NCBI RefSeq assembly: GCF_021462225.1
Contig: NC_061801.1
Coordinates: 11,280,125 to 11,344,124, forward strand
Source: Girardinichthys multiradiatus
Taxonomy: Eukaryota > Chordata > Actinopteri > Cyprinodontiformes > Goodeidae
DNA length: 64,000 nt
Direction of reading: 5' to 3'
Below the pieces are notes generated by a model. It was not told where the DNA came from and made no database searches. It saw only the letters and a program-made list of their open reading frames with translations. The translations under genes were made by a program, and so were the position numbers. How positions within the stretch are numbered: position 1 is the stretch's first letter; each line of letters opens with the position of its first letter. Below are positions 24,301-36,785 of this stretch, one piece after another.

Positions 24301-26439
24301 TTGTTTTCATTTCTGGTTTGGATACAGTGGAACCAACAGCATTAAATGGATAGTTTAGAACTTTTGAACTGATTCTCTTACAATATAAGCAGTTAATATT
24401 TTACCTGCAGTAGGTAGGTCTTTATTTATTTTCCCTTCAGGATTAATAAAGTATTTTTGAATCAAATTGAATTGAGTAATACTCTTGGCATCCTGATTTA
24501 GTATAAATTCAGATTAGTTCAAACTGGCTTTTAAAGCTAATGGGAGCCGTTTTTATAAATATTTAAACCTCCAGCATGTTTACATTTACACAGGAAATGG
24601 AGGTAGGAGGCAGATCCCTGCTGAAGACCTTCCAGTGTGAAACACATACTGACAATGAAACATCTAAAGTATTTTCAATCAGAGTACAAAAAAGCTACAG
24701 TATTATAGTGTTTTAAGTGAACTCTATTGAATAGTCACTTTGACTGAAAACACTTTGGATACTGCGATCTCTGTACGCATTTCACACAGGATGATAGTTG
24801 GTGGTGCACCCCCTTAAATCTTAGTTTAAATAATGTTTTATCAAATTTAGGATTAACAAAGTTTTGAGACTTAAGTGGAGGTCCGCTTCATTCTGGAACC
24901 TCTTGGACCGGATCTGGATTTATGCGAAATAAAGACGCCAAGAGAACTGCAGATTAGGAATAATCTGCTTATAACTGTTTAGCAGAAAATTCCTTTGAAA
25001 TTCCAGAAGTATCCCTTTAGGGAATAACAGCCTAGTAAACTCTGCATGTTTGAATATTTTCATTCTTCTGGCAATAGGTCACGGTAATTATCTCTGATTT
25101 ATTAAGGCTGTGAAAGCACCGAAACACACACAACTTGATTTACAGCCACAGCATTGTCAAGCCAATCCATATAATGTCACGAAATGTACATAAACCTGTT
25201 GAAAAATATTTATGCTTGTTCAACCAGTTTAAATACTTTTAAAAGGAAACCAGTTGAAATCACTCCTGAGAAGATGTAAACTTTTTGAACAAAGCTTTAA
25301 CAGTGATCCGAATGTGTTCAAGCTGTTATTTTTACCCTGACGAACTGCATGATGGATGACTTTAAGTGTGCCCGACTGACTGACTGACTGAGCACACCTC
25401 AAAGCTGCAGCAATGTCACCTTGAAGCCAAAGCATCCAGATGTAACGCTCACAGATCAATTGTGACAGGCAGACCTACGAGGATGTAATACATACGAGCT
25501 GTAAGTTCCTGATAAGGATCAGAACCACGTCCTGTAGGTGTTCAAGGCAAAGTCCTGAGAGACACTAAAGTTGGCATGTCTGCTTCATGATTGACAGCAG
25601 TGATATAACAATTTCCTTGCAACATGACACTGTGACACCCTTGGTGAAGTATAGATGAGCCAAGCTGGTCACTCACAACTCTGACAAGGGAGACACAGAG
25701 GTCAGAAACAGCCTGTGTCCGCTGTAACGAGAGAGCCTGCTTCAGTTACCATGGTCTTAAGACGTAGCTGTCGGCTGTCTGGGTTCAACTCAGGGGCATA
25801 AGATCTTCCAGACTCCTGTTCCAGGTTTCACATTGCAAAATATCCTGGAACCAGATGCACTTAGTTTAATAACTGTTATGGATGAGCCGACAGCTGCCAA
25901 CACTATGTTCCCCCTCTCTGCAATTATCAGACTTGAACTGACACATACGGAGGTGCTTTTATTGCATTTCATTGTTCTTCAGCTCTTCAGGGGGTTTCTG
26001 TCTCTTTATTTACTGTTACAGCAAAACATTTGGAGCTGGACTGTGATGCCACCTATTGGTGACCCATGATGCCTGTTATTTTAGGCATAATCAGGAACAA
26101 AACAACAACGCCTTACAATGTGTGACATCTTTTAGAAAAACTCAGTTTTGCTATTATTAATCTCGTTTCCATAACCTAAACAAATTAAACACATTCAAGT
26201 ATTAAGCACATGTTATAACAAAACGAAGATTTGATATTTCTTTATGCTGTGTGGGAGCTGCAAACAGTGGTGCAAGTAAGGGTGGGCTACGGAGTTCGGG
26301 CAAGGCCACCTCAGTAGATTTGCTGCCCCTGAGACACTTAACATGTTTTATGACTTTTGCACCCGTAACAAAGAGCTTCAACTAATTGCAAAGTTATGTA
26401 TTTATTTTTTGTAATTAATTAAATAATTTTTAGCTTATG
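24301..26439. other. Intergenic, nothing recognised
   Basis: Short frames such as 25833-26069 (+) and 25790-25972 (-) overlap on opposite strands and carry no recognisable domain. No clear repeat was identified. Confidence 0.4.
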
Positions 26440-28105
26440 TCAAGTCAACAACTTTCTCCCTGACCTATCTGCTTCCTTGATCTCCACAATGCTGTTTGCT
26501 CATTAATGTTCTCTAGCAAACCTCTGAGGTCTTCGTAAAACAAAGGGGGTTGAATACAAATGCACACCACAGTTTTAAAATTTTTATTTGTGAAAAAACA
26601 AAAGTATGTATCCCTTTCTTTCCACTTCACAAATATTCAGAACGATGTGTTGCTCTATTGCAAAAAGTCCTAATAAAATACACTGCTCAAAAAAATAAAA
26701 GGAATCCTTAACACAATAACTCCAAGTAAATCAAACGTCTGTGAAATCAAACTGTCCACTTAGGAAGCAACACTGATTGACAATCAATTTCACAGCTGTT
26801 GTGCAAATGTAATAGACAACAGGGGAAAATCTTTGGTGATTAGCAAGACACACTCAGTAAAGGAGTGATTCTGCAGGTGGGGACCACAGACCACTTCTCA
26901 GTACCGATGCTTTCTGACTGATGTTTTGGTCACTTTTGAATGTTGGTGGTGCTTTCACACTCGTGGTAGCATGAGACGGACTCTACAACCCACACAAGTG
27001 GCTCAGGTAGTGCAGGTCATTCAGGATGGCGAGCTGTGACAAGAAGGTTTGCTGTGTCTGTCAGCGTAGTGTCCAGAGCCTGGAGGCACTACCAGGAGAC
27101 AGGCCAGTACACCAGGAGACGTGGAGGAGGCCGTAGGTGGACAACAACCCAGCAGTAGGACCGCTACCTCTGCCTTTGTGCAAGGAGGAACAGGAGGAGC
27201 ACTGCCAGAGCCCTGCAAAATGACCTCCAGCAGGCCATAAATGTGCATGTGTCTGCGCAAACGGTTAGAAACCTACATCCTTCAGCATGACCGGTTTGGC
27301 AGTGGGTCAGTAATGGTGTGAGGTGGCATTTCTTTGGAGGGCCGCATGGCCCTTCATGTGCTTGCCAGAGGTAGCTTGACTGCCATTAGGTACCGAGATG
27401 AGATCCTCAGACCCCTTGTGAGACAATTTGCAGGTGTGGTTCCTGGGTTCCTCCTAATGCAGGACAATGCTAGACCTGATGTGGCTGCCGTGTGTCAGCA
27501 GTTCCAGCAAGATGAAGACATTGAAGCTATGGACTGGCCCGCCCGTTCCCCAGACCTAAATCCGATTGAGCACATCTGGGACATCATGTCTTGCTCCATC
27601 CACCAACGTCACATTACACCACAGACTGTCCAGGAGTTGGTGGATGCTTTAGTCCAGGTGTGGGAGGACATTCCTCAGGAGACCATCCACCGTCTCATCA
27701 GGAGCATGCCCAGGTGTTGTAGGGAGGTCATAGAGGCACATGGAGGCCACACACAATACTGAGCCTCATTTTGACTTGTTTTAAGGACATTACATCAAAG
27801 TTGGATCAGCCCGTAGTGTGTTTTTCCACTTTAATTTTGTGTGTGACTCCAAATCCAGGCCTCCATTGGTTAATAAATTTGATTTCCATTGATGATCTTT
27901 ATGCGATTTTGTTGTCAACACATTCAAATTTGTACAGAACAAAGTATTCAATGAGAATATTTCATTCATTCAGATCTAGGATGTGTTATTTGAGTGTTCC
28001 CTTTAGTTTTTTGAACAGTGTAGATTGATCTTTGTGACTTTAATGTGACAAAATGCAAAAAAGTTCAAGGAGTATCAATACTTTTGTAGTGCACCTCACA
28101 ATAAA
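26440..28105 (-). mobile_element. Tc1 terminal segment, host of a nested insertion
   Basis: The left piece at 26440-26680 is the antisense of a Tc1 leader plus terminal region (ctctagcaaacctctgagg near 26510). It breaks at aataaaata. The continuation gtgacaaaatgcaaaaaag and cttttgtagtgcacc resumes after 28022 and ends near 28105. The two pieces join into one Tc1 end once 26681-28020 is removed. Confidence 0.7.
26681..28020 (+). mobile_element. Internally deleted Tc1-like element, TA target duplication
   Basis: Terminal inverted repeats begin cactgctcaaaaaaataaaa at 26681 and end ttttttgaacagtg at 28020, flanked by TA on both sides. A frame at 27334-27762 keeps the C-terminal half of the transposase, with the boxes 'MQDNARPDVAAV' and 'SPDLNPIEHIWD' that carry the second Asp and the Glu of the DDE site. 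The N-terminal part (about 26970-27300) is broken by stops, and the region normally holding the first catalytic Asp is missing. Confidence 0.85.
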
Positions 28106-28189
28106 GTAGCCAATGTGAAAATAGATGCACCGCACTATCTAAACATTGAGTACAGAGAAGAATTGAATTATTATGCTACTTCTGACATT

Positions 28190-28450
28190 TTACGTTAATC
28201 CATGTCAAATTAACAATCAACTCTGAATACTTAGCCTGTCCCTGCTGAAAAAGCACCACCACAGCATTATGCTGCCACCACCATGTTTCTCCATGAGGTT
28301 ACTGTGTTGAAAGTGGTGTCTAATTTTAAACAGTAGGGCTATATTTACTACTTGCAGTGGATTTTATTTAGAGGCATCAGTGTAAAGAGGCCTGGAGACA
28401 TATGCAGGAGGTTTGATATGGCAGGGCACTGCAGCTGTTTTTACAAATAA
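28190..28450 (-). mobile_element. Tc1 fragment
   Basis: Antisense Tc1 piece with ctgtccctgctgaaaaagc and tgctgccaccaccatg near 28238-28285, from the region before and around the 'KHGGG' box. Confidence 0.55.
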
Positions 28451-28539
28451 TATTTTTGCACATTTGTGTATATGGTATCTATGTTTTTTTTTGTTAATAC
28501 AAAGTAATTTCTCAAGATATTAATGTAACCTATATACAC

Positions 28540-30385
28540 AAAGTCATCATTCTGCAGTTTTTTCCAGCAACACTTTTCTTTGTTTGACCCAAAATGTTCT
28601 ACTCAGAGGCAAGCCAGCATTTAATGAGAGAGGAGATAGAGGTTAAAGCCCTGTGGTATTATCCTCCTCCTGCCTGGTTGGTCTGAGTGAGTTCTCGGTG
28701 AAGCCTGACAGCTCAGATGATTAATGATGACAGACTGCGGAGCTGCTCCTTCATTTCACGACAAGCCTTTAACCTCTCAATTAGCTCGAACCCGTGCAAA
28801 TAATAAAGGGGCTGAATTTAAAAGATGTCCTGAGATGAACAGTTTGCAATGACTAATTTCCAGCACAAGTAACACATCCCCCCCACTTTCACTCTTAGAA
28901 ATGATCAAAATCATTAGGCATGCTCAGAGATTACAAACATCTGCCCTGATATTTTCTGTGACAGGTCTCTGAGTTACGGCCTGCAAACTGCTTCCCAGAA
29001 ATGCACTCCTCTGCTTTCATTTTGTCCGCTCCCCAACTTTATCACTTCATCCATCATCCTACTATGAGAGCTTTTCAAGTGGTCCAAAAATAGAACGGAC
29101 ACAGATGTCAGCCATGCTATACTGATGTTTCTAAACCACCAGAAACCCTTCACTTACGTCCACCCACAGGCAGGGAAAAATATATTCCACAAAGCCACTG
29201 TTGAACTGAGCTCATCCTGCTATTGTTCATACAACAACCTACACACATACATGAATTAGTAAGGATTTGAGCAGGTATCGTTATTTCCGCAAATACAACC
29301 AAATAAGTTGATCCCACTTCTCCTTCCTTGTGCCATTTTGCAAGGAAAGAAAGTAAAAAAGAGGGATTTTAGAGGTGTACAAGAAGGCAAAGGCAATTAT
29401 GGTTTATCTTCTAATGTGCAGCTGGTTTTGATCTGGTTGTGCTCTGAAGGCTACGAGCTCAGTTGTCAGCTCTCATGCATCACAGAGCCGGAGCTTAACA
29501 GAGAAACGTGCTTTGGCAGTGACCAGCGAAGGCCTGGAGGCCAGCAGCGGCTGCCGGTGGGTTAGCCACATTAAAGGGGGAGGGGGGTGACACCATCCTC
29601 TGTTTTCCACTCTGGATCCCCCAAGACCACATCCAGTCATTCCTTATGGTTTTTCATCCTCCTCATCAAGTGTAAGTCTTCTTCTATTGGCCAGTGTGAC
29701 CCAGAGCAGACGCCACGCCGCAGACTTGGGAGGTCAGAGAAAATGCTCCAAAATATGCCCGCACATTTGGATGGCTGAAGGAATAATGAAAGACAGAATG
29801 GGGGGACAGCCCACGGTGGCTGGGGAGAGGCAAACTTGCATGGAAATGAGCAGGCATGATTACTCAAATACAGTCATTAAGGAGGAAATGTTGTTTTTCA
29901 AGCTGTCAGGATGATTAATGAGGCAGAGCAAATCTGCTCAAACGTTGTTGTTTAGTCTAACCAGCAGACCTGATCTCTGCCACTAACTTACAACAGACAG
30001 GATGTGAGGGTGCATTTAGTGATGCAGTGTGCCAAAGCTGCAGAAATACAAGTGATAAAAGATGCTTTCAAAGATGACGTAGCTGTGGACTCTATATTGT
30101 AATTCCATTAACAGTGTGTACCTTTCTGGAATTGTATTCAGGACGTCTGTGTTAGACAAACATGTTTCAGTGCTTAAACACCTTTCAGCCTGGTTATAGT
30201 GGCCATATAGCCATCATGGAATATTCTAAGTTGAGCATAAAGTAGATTTCAATCCATTGGTTAAACTTTAAAATGATGGATCATCCTATATGTAATCTCC
30301 ACTATTATTTCATGTATCTACTTGTGTGGTATGTCAGTGATAGCAGTATAGAATATTACTGGCCAGACATTTTGGTCCATACTGA
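28540..30385. promoter_or_regulatory. Candidate regulatory DNA, no gene seen
   Basis: Moderate GC and no recognised repeats. TAAT-type cores such as tctcaattagctcg (near 28778) occur. Short frames (29308-29565, 29687-29914) have no recognisable domain. The stretch lies 4-6 kb downstream of znf703, so an enhancer is possible. This is inference only. Confidence 0.25.
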
Positions 30386-30389
30386 CCAA

Positions 30390-30615
30390 AATCTCTGCCC
30401 CCGGTGGGTTGCCGGTTCGATTCCCCGCTCTGTCTGTCTCACTCATTGTGTCATGGGGCAAGACACTTCACCCGCCTTGCCTGCTGATGCTGGTCAGAGG
30501 TATGGCAGCCCCACTTCTGTCAGTCTGCCCAGGCATGGTTGACCGATTGTAGTGTAAAGTCTCTGGGGACTTGATAAAACACTATACAAGTGCAGGCCAT
30601 TTACCATTTACCATT
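30390..30615 (+). repeat. tRNA-derived SINE, second family
   Basis: It contains a box B-like ggttcgattcc near 30413, then the segment gggcaagacacttcaccc typical of a common fish SINE, then ctatacaagtgcaggccatt and a tail of ttaccatttacc repeats at 30600-30613. The box A end is degraded, so it is 5' truncated. Confidence 0.7.
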
Positions 30616-31535
30616 GGTATGACAGCATCACACAGCTGGGTGTGGATTTGTCATCTACACGCCCATGATCCAAATCTGTTGGTCCACCACATCCCAAAGG
30701 TGCTCTATGGTGTACTGCACACCTTAGTTCTCCTCTTAACCTCAACAAGGCATTTTTATCCACACTAAATGTCAGGGCATATTTTCTCCATTTTGGACTC
30801 AAACCAGTTAGTCAAACACTAACAACCACAACATGATGTCACTTAAATCCCCTTTCTTTCCCATTCCGATGTTTAGTTCAAATTCCTCCTTGTCCATTTT
30901 ACCGTTATATGCTGTAGATGCCTAAATGCACTGGGATCCTGTCATGTGATTGGCTTATTTAGAATTTTTATAGCAAGCAATGGAACAGCTATACTAAATA
31001 AATGTAACTTATTATCTATAAAAATTCAAACTATTTAGACCAACTATATACTCTACATAGCCCACGAAGTTAGCTGACATAATATTTAGATAATGCCCTC
31101 CAACAATATTGGTATAAATATTGGCATAGTAAATATATGTACAAAAACCTCAAAATAAATGGTTTTTATACATAACAATTAGTTTTATTTACCTCTTTTA
31201 CCGGGAATGTAAAGGAGGTAAATAAAACATTGCATTCTTTTTAAACTGTTTTTTTTTATCCATTATTGCCCTGAATGTAGATATGGACAAAAGTAACTAT
31301 TTTCCTGTAGCCATTTCCTCCCTACTTTAGTGGTATGTTGTCTTGTCTTTTCCATGCTGAAAACCAGCTGAGTGAAATTTGTAGAAAATATGTAGAAAAG
31401 TAAACATTTAAAAAAGCCTTAGTTTCATTTATTTAATAGAAATTGCTTACTCTGCCAATAGGTGTGGGACTACTGATTTAGTAAAAAATAAGAAAAGGGA
31501 ATTTCTAAGTCTGGAATTGTATACACCTTCGAATA
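30616..31535. other. Intergenic with a strong hairpin
   Basis: AT-rich sequence without a recognised gene. The only structure of note is the inverted repeat at 31182-31228. Confidence 0.45.
31182..31228. repeat. Near-perfect inverted repeat (hairpin)
   Basis: The left arm gttttatttacctctttta at 31182-31200 pairs with the right arm taaaggaggtaaataaaac at 31210-31228, with one mismatch in 19 pairs and a loop of 9 bases (ccgggaatg). Confidence 0.85.
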
Positions 31536-32256
31536 CAGTTATATTCAATAAATTAGAACATGTGTTGCAGTGAGGATTGTTTGTCAGATGAAGAGCATTT
31601 TTTTAAAGAACAACATTTAAGCATAAGGGCTGCACGGTGGTGCAGTTGGTAGCACTGTTGCCTTGCAGCAAGAAGGTCCTGGGTTCAATTCCCAGCCTGG
31701 GGTCTTTCTGCATGGAGTTTGCATGTTCTCCCCGTGCATGCGTGGGTTCTCACCAGGTACTCTGGCTTCCTCCCACAGTCCAAAGACATGCCTGTTAGGT
31801 TAATTGGTCACTCTAAATTGACCTTAGGTGTATGAATGTGTGCATGGTTGTTTGTGTGTTGCCCTGCGATGGACTGGCAATCTGTCCAGGGTGTACCCTG
31901 CCTCTCACCCATAGACTGCTGGAGATAGGCACCAGCTCCCCCATGACCCACTATGGACTAAGCAGTAGAAAATGACTGACTGACTGACATTTAAGCATCT
32001 AAAAAACATATCTTTCATTATGCCAACATTTCTGTATTAAAAATGTTTTTTTTAAATTGTTCTGATGTAACATTCTAATCCTAAATGTCGTGTTGTTTTG
32101 TTAGCTGTAAGCAGAAAATACTCAAAACGAACAGAAATAAAGCTTGAAGACATTGGATTGTGTGCAGTTAATCTACATATTGTGTCTCACTTGATGAACT
32201 AAGTGTGTGAAATAAATGAACTTTTCAACAATATTCTAATTTATTGAATGGGTCTG
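31536..32256. mobile_element. Tc1/mariner-type MITE interrupted by a SINE
   Basis: The left end cagttatattcaataaatta and the right end taatttattgaatgggtctg are inverted copies, with TA on the outside (31534-31535 and 32257-32258). The interior is AT-rich and non-coding. Removing the SINE at 31625-31986 leaves an element of about 350 bp. Confidence 0.75.
31625..31986 (+). repeat. Complete tRNA-derived SINE with 12-bp target duplication
   Basis: The 5' head looks like a tRNA: box A-like tggtgcagttggtagc and box B-like ggttcaattcc near 31684. A body of about 250 bp follows (catgttctccccgtgcatg; cctgtccag-type block; gactgctggagatagg), ending in tgac repeats. It is flanked by acatttaagcat at 31613-31624 and again at 31987-31998, a perfect direct repeat. 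Related copies lie at 10992, 13006 and 59080. Confidence 0.88.
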
Positions 32257-35200
32257 TAAATGTATGCAAAGGTTGATATTTTCCTCATTTTGTCAGTGTG
32301 AGATTATGCTACTCCAAATAAAAGAGACATTTATTTCCAGGCTTTACATATAACTTTACCGGGAGTACCAATAATTGTTATATATTCAGTTTAGGAAGGC
32401 TAGATTAAGAAAGGCAACATTAAGAAAGAATTTCTTTGTGTTTCTTCTAAACTGAAATCAAGCAGCATTTGTTTTAAATATTAAAAGAAATATCTGAAAG
32501 GAAATCAGCCAGCATTATGACAGACTGGATGCTGCATAAGGAAAACGAAACATAGACTTGGACAAGGCCCGTCCAGCAGTCAATTTAAATCTAATACATT
32601 CATCCAAATGTGATTACTAGTGAAAAATGCTTTTCAAATATGTCAATACCATATGAAAAACAATCCTGAGACATGTTTCTCTGGTTTCGCTCATCTGCGA
32701 CACATCCATTCAAAGTGCATGTTATGCTGCAATAGATCACCTGATCAATGGTTTGTGTCGGTGAATTCTAAAAAAAAAAAAAATTGGCCTTTTCTGTGAG
32801 TTTTCCAGCCTGTACAGTGCCAAAGGCCTCAGAATCTCCAGATGTTTCCTAAATCATGCTGGAAGGCAGATAAGAAATCCGCTTTCAACAGATGTCTTGT
32901 GCCTGGACTCAATGATTTATTAGCTATGAATGATGAGACAGTGTTCCAGTGTCTTGCAGTCGTACTGGCTTTTATCATTATGCAAGCAGCTGTGAGTCTG
33001 GGTGACATTACGTCAGCGGATGGGTGCGAGAATGAGACGGCAACTTAGCTCTTCACATTTTTATGTCTTTGTAAATGCAATGGATTTGAGGTGAACGAGT
33101 CTCTTTTAGCTAATATATGATGTCAAATAAGGAGAATGTGGAACTGAAACAGCAGACAAGTTGTGCTGCAGCTGCTGTTTTAAAATCAAATCTTCAGAAT
33201 GATCATTTTAAGAAAATCATCCTAATTTGAGGCCTTACTTAAATTTAAGGAAGTTTTCATGTCAGTAAACAATTAGGTTGAAAGTCCGCACTTTAACAGA
33301 GATGAGTCTACAAACACATATTTCAGACTTCACCTTTTAAATACACAAAGGTTTTCTAACAAATATTGAGCTTTATTTCAAAAATGTCCGAGTATTAATA
33401 TTAAAGCCGAAGCTATTTAATATTTAGGATAATTTATGGCATGCCATCTAATGTTCTTACAGAGCCTGATAATAACTAGTCTGTTGTAACGCTTTTACAT
33501 ACTGAAACATTTGGACAAAGGTTTCAACACGCTGTGTAAAAGTTTTAAAGTTGTGTACGTAAAGCCAGTGTTTTTCTAACTGTGTTCATATTGTATAGTG
33601 TCCAAAACACTTTACTAGCTTTTGGGCAATATGTACACATGCTGCTGGACATTATATCCTGCTTATAAATCTTCCATCACCACATCAACCTATTTGAAGA
33701 ACCTTTTTTCACTTTATCATAAGTAAATATTTTGGATTTAATCATCTTTGACTTCCACTCCTAGAATCACCAGAAGCTTATAAATATTCAAAGCATACGT
33801 CTGAGAAATCGAAGGCTCTGATAAAAAAGAATAATATTAAGTATTTGATCCTATGTTTTGGAATTAATCAAAGCACAAATCTCCATCCCCAAAAGAATAG
33901 AAACAACAATATCACAACAGTTAAACTGGTACCAAGTTCAAGATACTGTGGTTAGAAAATTATAAGAGAAAGTCAGGTTGGATCAGGGGTACAACTGGAC
34001 TACATATGATGTGTGATTATAAAAAATAAAGTAATATTACATTAATTTTACCTTCAAAGTTCATGAAGTTAAAGATGCAACCAGAGACACAAGTGGACCT
34101 TGTGTGTGGACTTTTACAAAGAAGACTGACCTACAAAAACACCTCAGGGGATTCGAGAAAAATTAAAAAGCTGTTGTGTGTATTAATGTCATTGATGAGA
34201 AAGGTGATAGTGGTGAAATGCTTAAAGCTACAGAGTTTTCAAGCATAAATGACACTGATTTTAAAGAAGGTATCAGCAAATGCCCTTTTTTTTTTACCAT
34301 CCCAAATGTCTGACTAGTCTAATCCAGCAACAATACTAACTTTCATGCAGTGTCTTAGTGGTTAAAGGAAACGAAGTAAGGAGTATTGTACTTGGTGGGG
34401 GGGAGCTGGTGTCTGACAGCAACAATGACTGACACAAACAGTGAGGGTCTTGGACAGATGAGAGCCAAAGGCGGTGGGAGAGGGGGCGTATGAGGGTCAA
34501 CACATCGCCTGTGCAATGAGTGTGGCCCAGCAGCTGTATGCATAGGGGAGCCTGGCCTCCTGCTCTGCATGTCAGGGGCCGTGATTAATGACCTGCAGGC
34601 CTTGCTCTTAGCCCCCTCCCCACTGCTGGCCCACAGAAGTCACTGAAGCCACTTCTCATTTGGCTAATGGACACAGCCAGGGTCGGACAGGCGCTGGATA
34701 TGAATGCATGCACAGTTTATGCAAGAAGATGTGAAATGAAACCCAATTTCCCTCCTCACACAACACTGTATTCCACTTTTGCAAGCCCTATGTAATTTCA
34801 GGGTTTCAAAACGACGATTTCTTAGATTACTGTGGTGGGCCCTGTGCAGTGTCAAGGCTGAGAGGGCGCCTGTGCCTGTGTACTGGTTCCCAGCTTGTCA
34901 GGCAGCTGTCGAGGAGTGATTTATGACCACTAGAGTCCAACCTGTCTTCACTGCCAGTTCGGTATTGTTACAACTGACAGCTAATGAGGCCAGACATGCT
35001 TTCAAGCAGAGCACTTAACAGGACTTCAATCTTCCCCCGTCACAAGTACCATTTTTTGCACACACTCCTTCACACAACAGCCTCCTTTCTCTATGCATTC
35101 CTTGTTCTCCGTCTTTCCACGTTGCAGCATATTACAGGAACTGAAAAGGTCTCTGCTGACAGGACATGTTTCTTTGAGAGAAATGGCAGCAAAAAGTTTC

Positions 35201-35384
35201 ACTGTTTCACCCTCCAACATAATAGCTAGTGCTTTATGTAACTGAAATATCAACTCACATTTTACTGGATTTAGGTTGTCTTTTTACTTTTACATTTGTT
35301 GTTTATTAAACATAAACCAGGAAGGATTAGCATCATTTAGCTGAGCTCCACTGCAGCATCATGAAAACAAGAGGAACAAGTGGT
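32257..35384. other. Intergenic, nothing recognised
   Basis: Frames such as 32842-33048 and 34984-35229 have no recognisable domains. The part around 32800-33050 is repeat-free and could be regulatory. A short A-run lies near 32770. Confidence 0.35.
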
Positions 35385-35717
35385 GTCAGGGATAAAATTG
35401 TGGAGATGTTTAATGCAGTGTTTTGCTGTAGATCAATATTCCAACCTTTGGACATTTCATAATCTGAAAGTGAAAACAAATGTGGCACATCTGCAAATCT
35501 ACCAAGACATGGCTGTCCACCTAAACTGAAAAGCTGGCAGCCACAGCATTATTCAGAGAAGCAACCAAGAGACCTCTGGATCAGAGTTAAACTGCTCAGG
35601 TTCTGTTGACAAAAAAGAAAAATCCACAAATCTGGACTTTTGGAAGTGACAAGACTAATAAAGTGTTTTATGAAAGTCATTTGACCTCCTTTTCGCAGTT
35701 TGCCAAATGTCATGGCG
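35385..35717 (+). mobile_element. Tc1 relic, N-terminal part
   Basis: Sense-strand transposase remnants: the segment gcaaatctaccaagacatgg near 35491 (the 'NLPRHG' region) and the following DNA-binding codons. It breaks near 35717 and appears to continue at about 36786 after an insert of about 1.07 kb. Confidence 0.65.
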
Positions 35718-36785
35718 ATGTTACGATCCTTAATTTATTCCTGTGTTCTTTTCTCTGTTTATTACAGTTTATTCTCTCAGTCTTTTCAGTGTCTTTTCAG
35801 TGTCTAAGTTGAGCTCCATCTGTGTTAATTAGTCTCCCTCCCTTAGCTTACCTGCTTTCATCCTGCCACAGCTGTTCCACATTTCCTCTGATTAGCTCTT
35901 CTGGTTCATTTGTTATTCCCCACCTGTGCCTCTGTATTTAAGCCCACTGATTCTTATTGTTCTTTGCTGGTTTATTCCTGTTATTCTGCCTATTATTCTG
36001 TTTTATACTGCCTGTTTTCTGCCTGTGTTCCAAGATCTTGGAGTGGAACTATAGGAATCATCCACAAGCCACATCTACCTCAGCGACAGCCCCAACCTCC
36101 TCCACTGCCACCTGCCATGGCGCCTCCTGTTGCTTCCTTGTCTGCTCACCTCAGGCAGCAAAGTCATCAAGATGCCTCCGCTCCCACCCCGGAGGACCTG
36201 GCCGACATTCCACTTCTAGGGTCCAGTGGATGTCTCCAAATTCCCTGTCACTACCTCACCCTCTTACCGCAGAAGATGCCGTCATCTGGGAGGTCTGGTC
36301 AAAGTCTTTACTCCAGCCTCAATGTCTCTGAACTTGTCTTAGACCTCCGGGTCTCGGGTTGGCTCCTCAAAACAGGTCCCTCCTTAGCGTTCCTTAACCC
36401 AGACTTTTCTAGTACCACCCGCTCCTAGCCTTAAGTCCACCTCAGAGCACTAGAGCCCCAGCGCTTGTTTATCGCCACCTCAGAACACCAAAGCCCCCAA
36501 GCCCATTTCTCACTGCCTCAGAGCACCACAGTCCGCTCCTCATAACCATGCTCACCTGGGCACCTCTGAGGATTCCAGCGTCCTGTGGACCAGTCTCCTG
36601 ACAAGGTACTCCGTGGGTCCCTTATGTCTCCTGCCGACCTCTAGACCTTGTGCGCTATCACTGCCAGTATCCAGACCTCATGTGCCGTCAACGTCTGGGT
36701 CATCTTCTATGACTTCTCCATCTCAAGCCCCAGCCATTCCAACATCAGACTCTGAGATTCCTTTGCTGAACCCAACGCCCACTAG
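35718..36785 (+). other. Unidentified insert with a 172-codon open frame
   Basis: DNA lying between two halves of one Tc1 relic. Its first 300 bases are pyrimidine-rich. A frame at 35910-36428 (172 codons) and a shorter one at 35957-36331 overlap in different phases. The translation is rich in Pro, Ser and Gln with 'PQPPPLPPAMAPP', and no domain is recognised. A further frame at 36613-36816 is also Ser/Pro-rich. It may be part of a retroelement; a host gene is unlikely because no splice or homology support is visible. Confidence 0.4.

Noticed and set aside
25790..26069. Small frames on both strands around 25.8-26.1 kb as a possible gene
   Set aside because: No domain, no splice context, and both strands are open over the same bases.
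31625..31700. tRNA-like head as a real tRNA gene
   Set aside because: The box A and B-like motifs are followed by the SINE body, and no cloverleaf with acceptor stem is evident.
31613..31998. Direct repeats that could suggest a CRISPR-like or LTR structure
   Set aside because: They are the 12-bp target duplication of a SINE; only two copies, no array and no LTRs.
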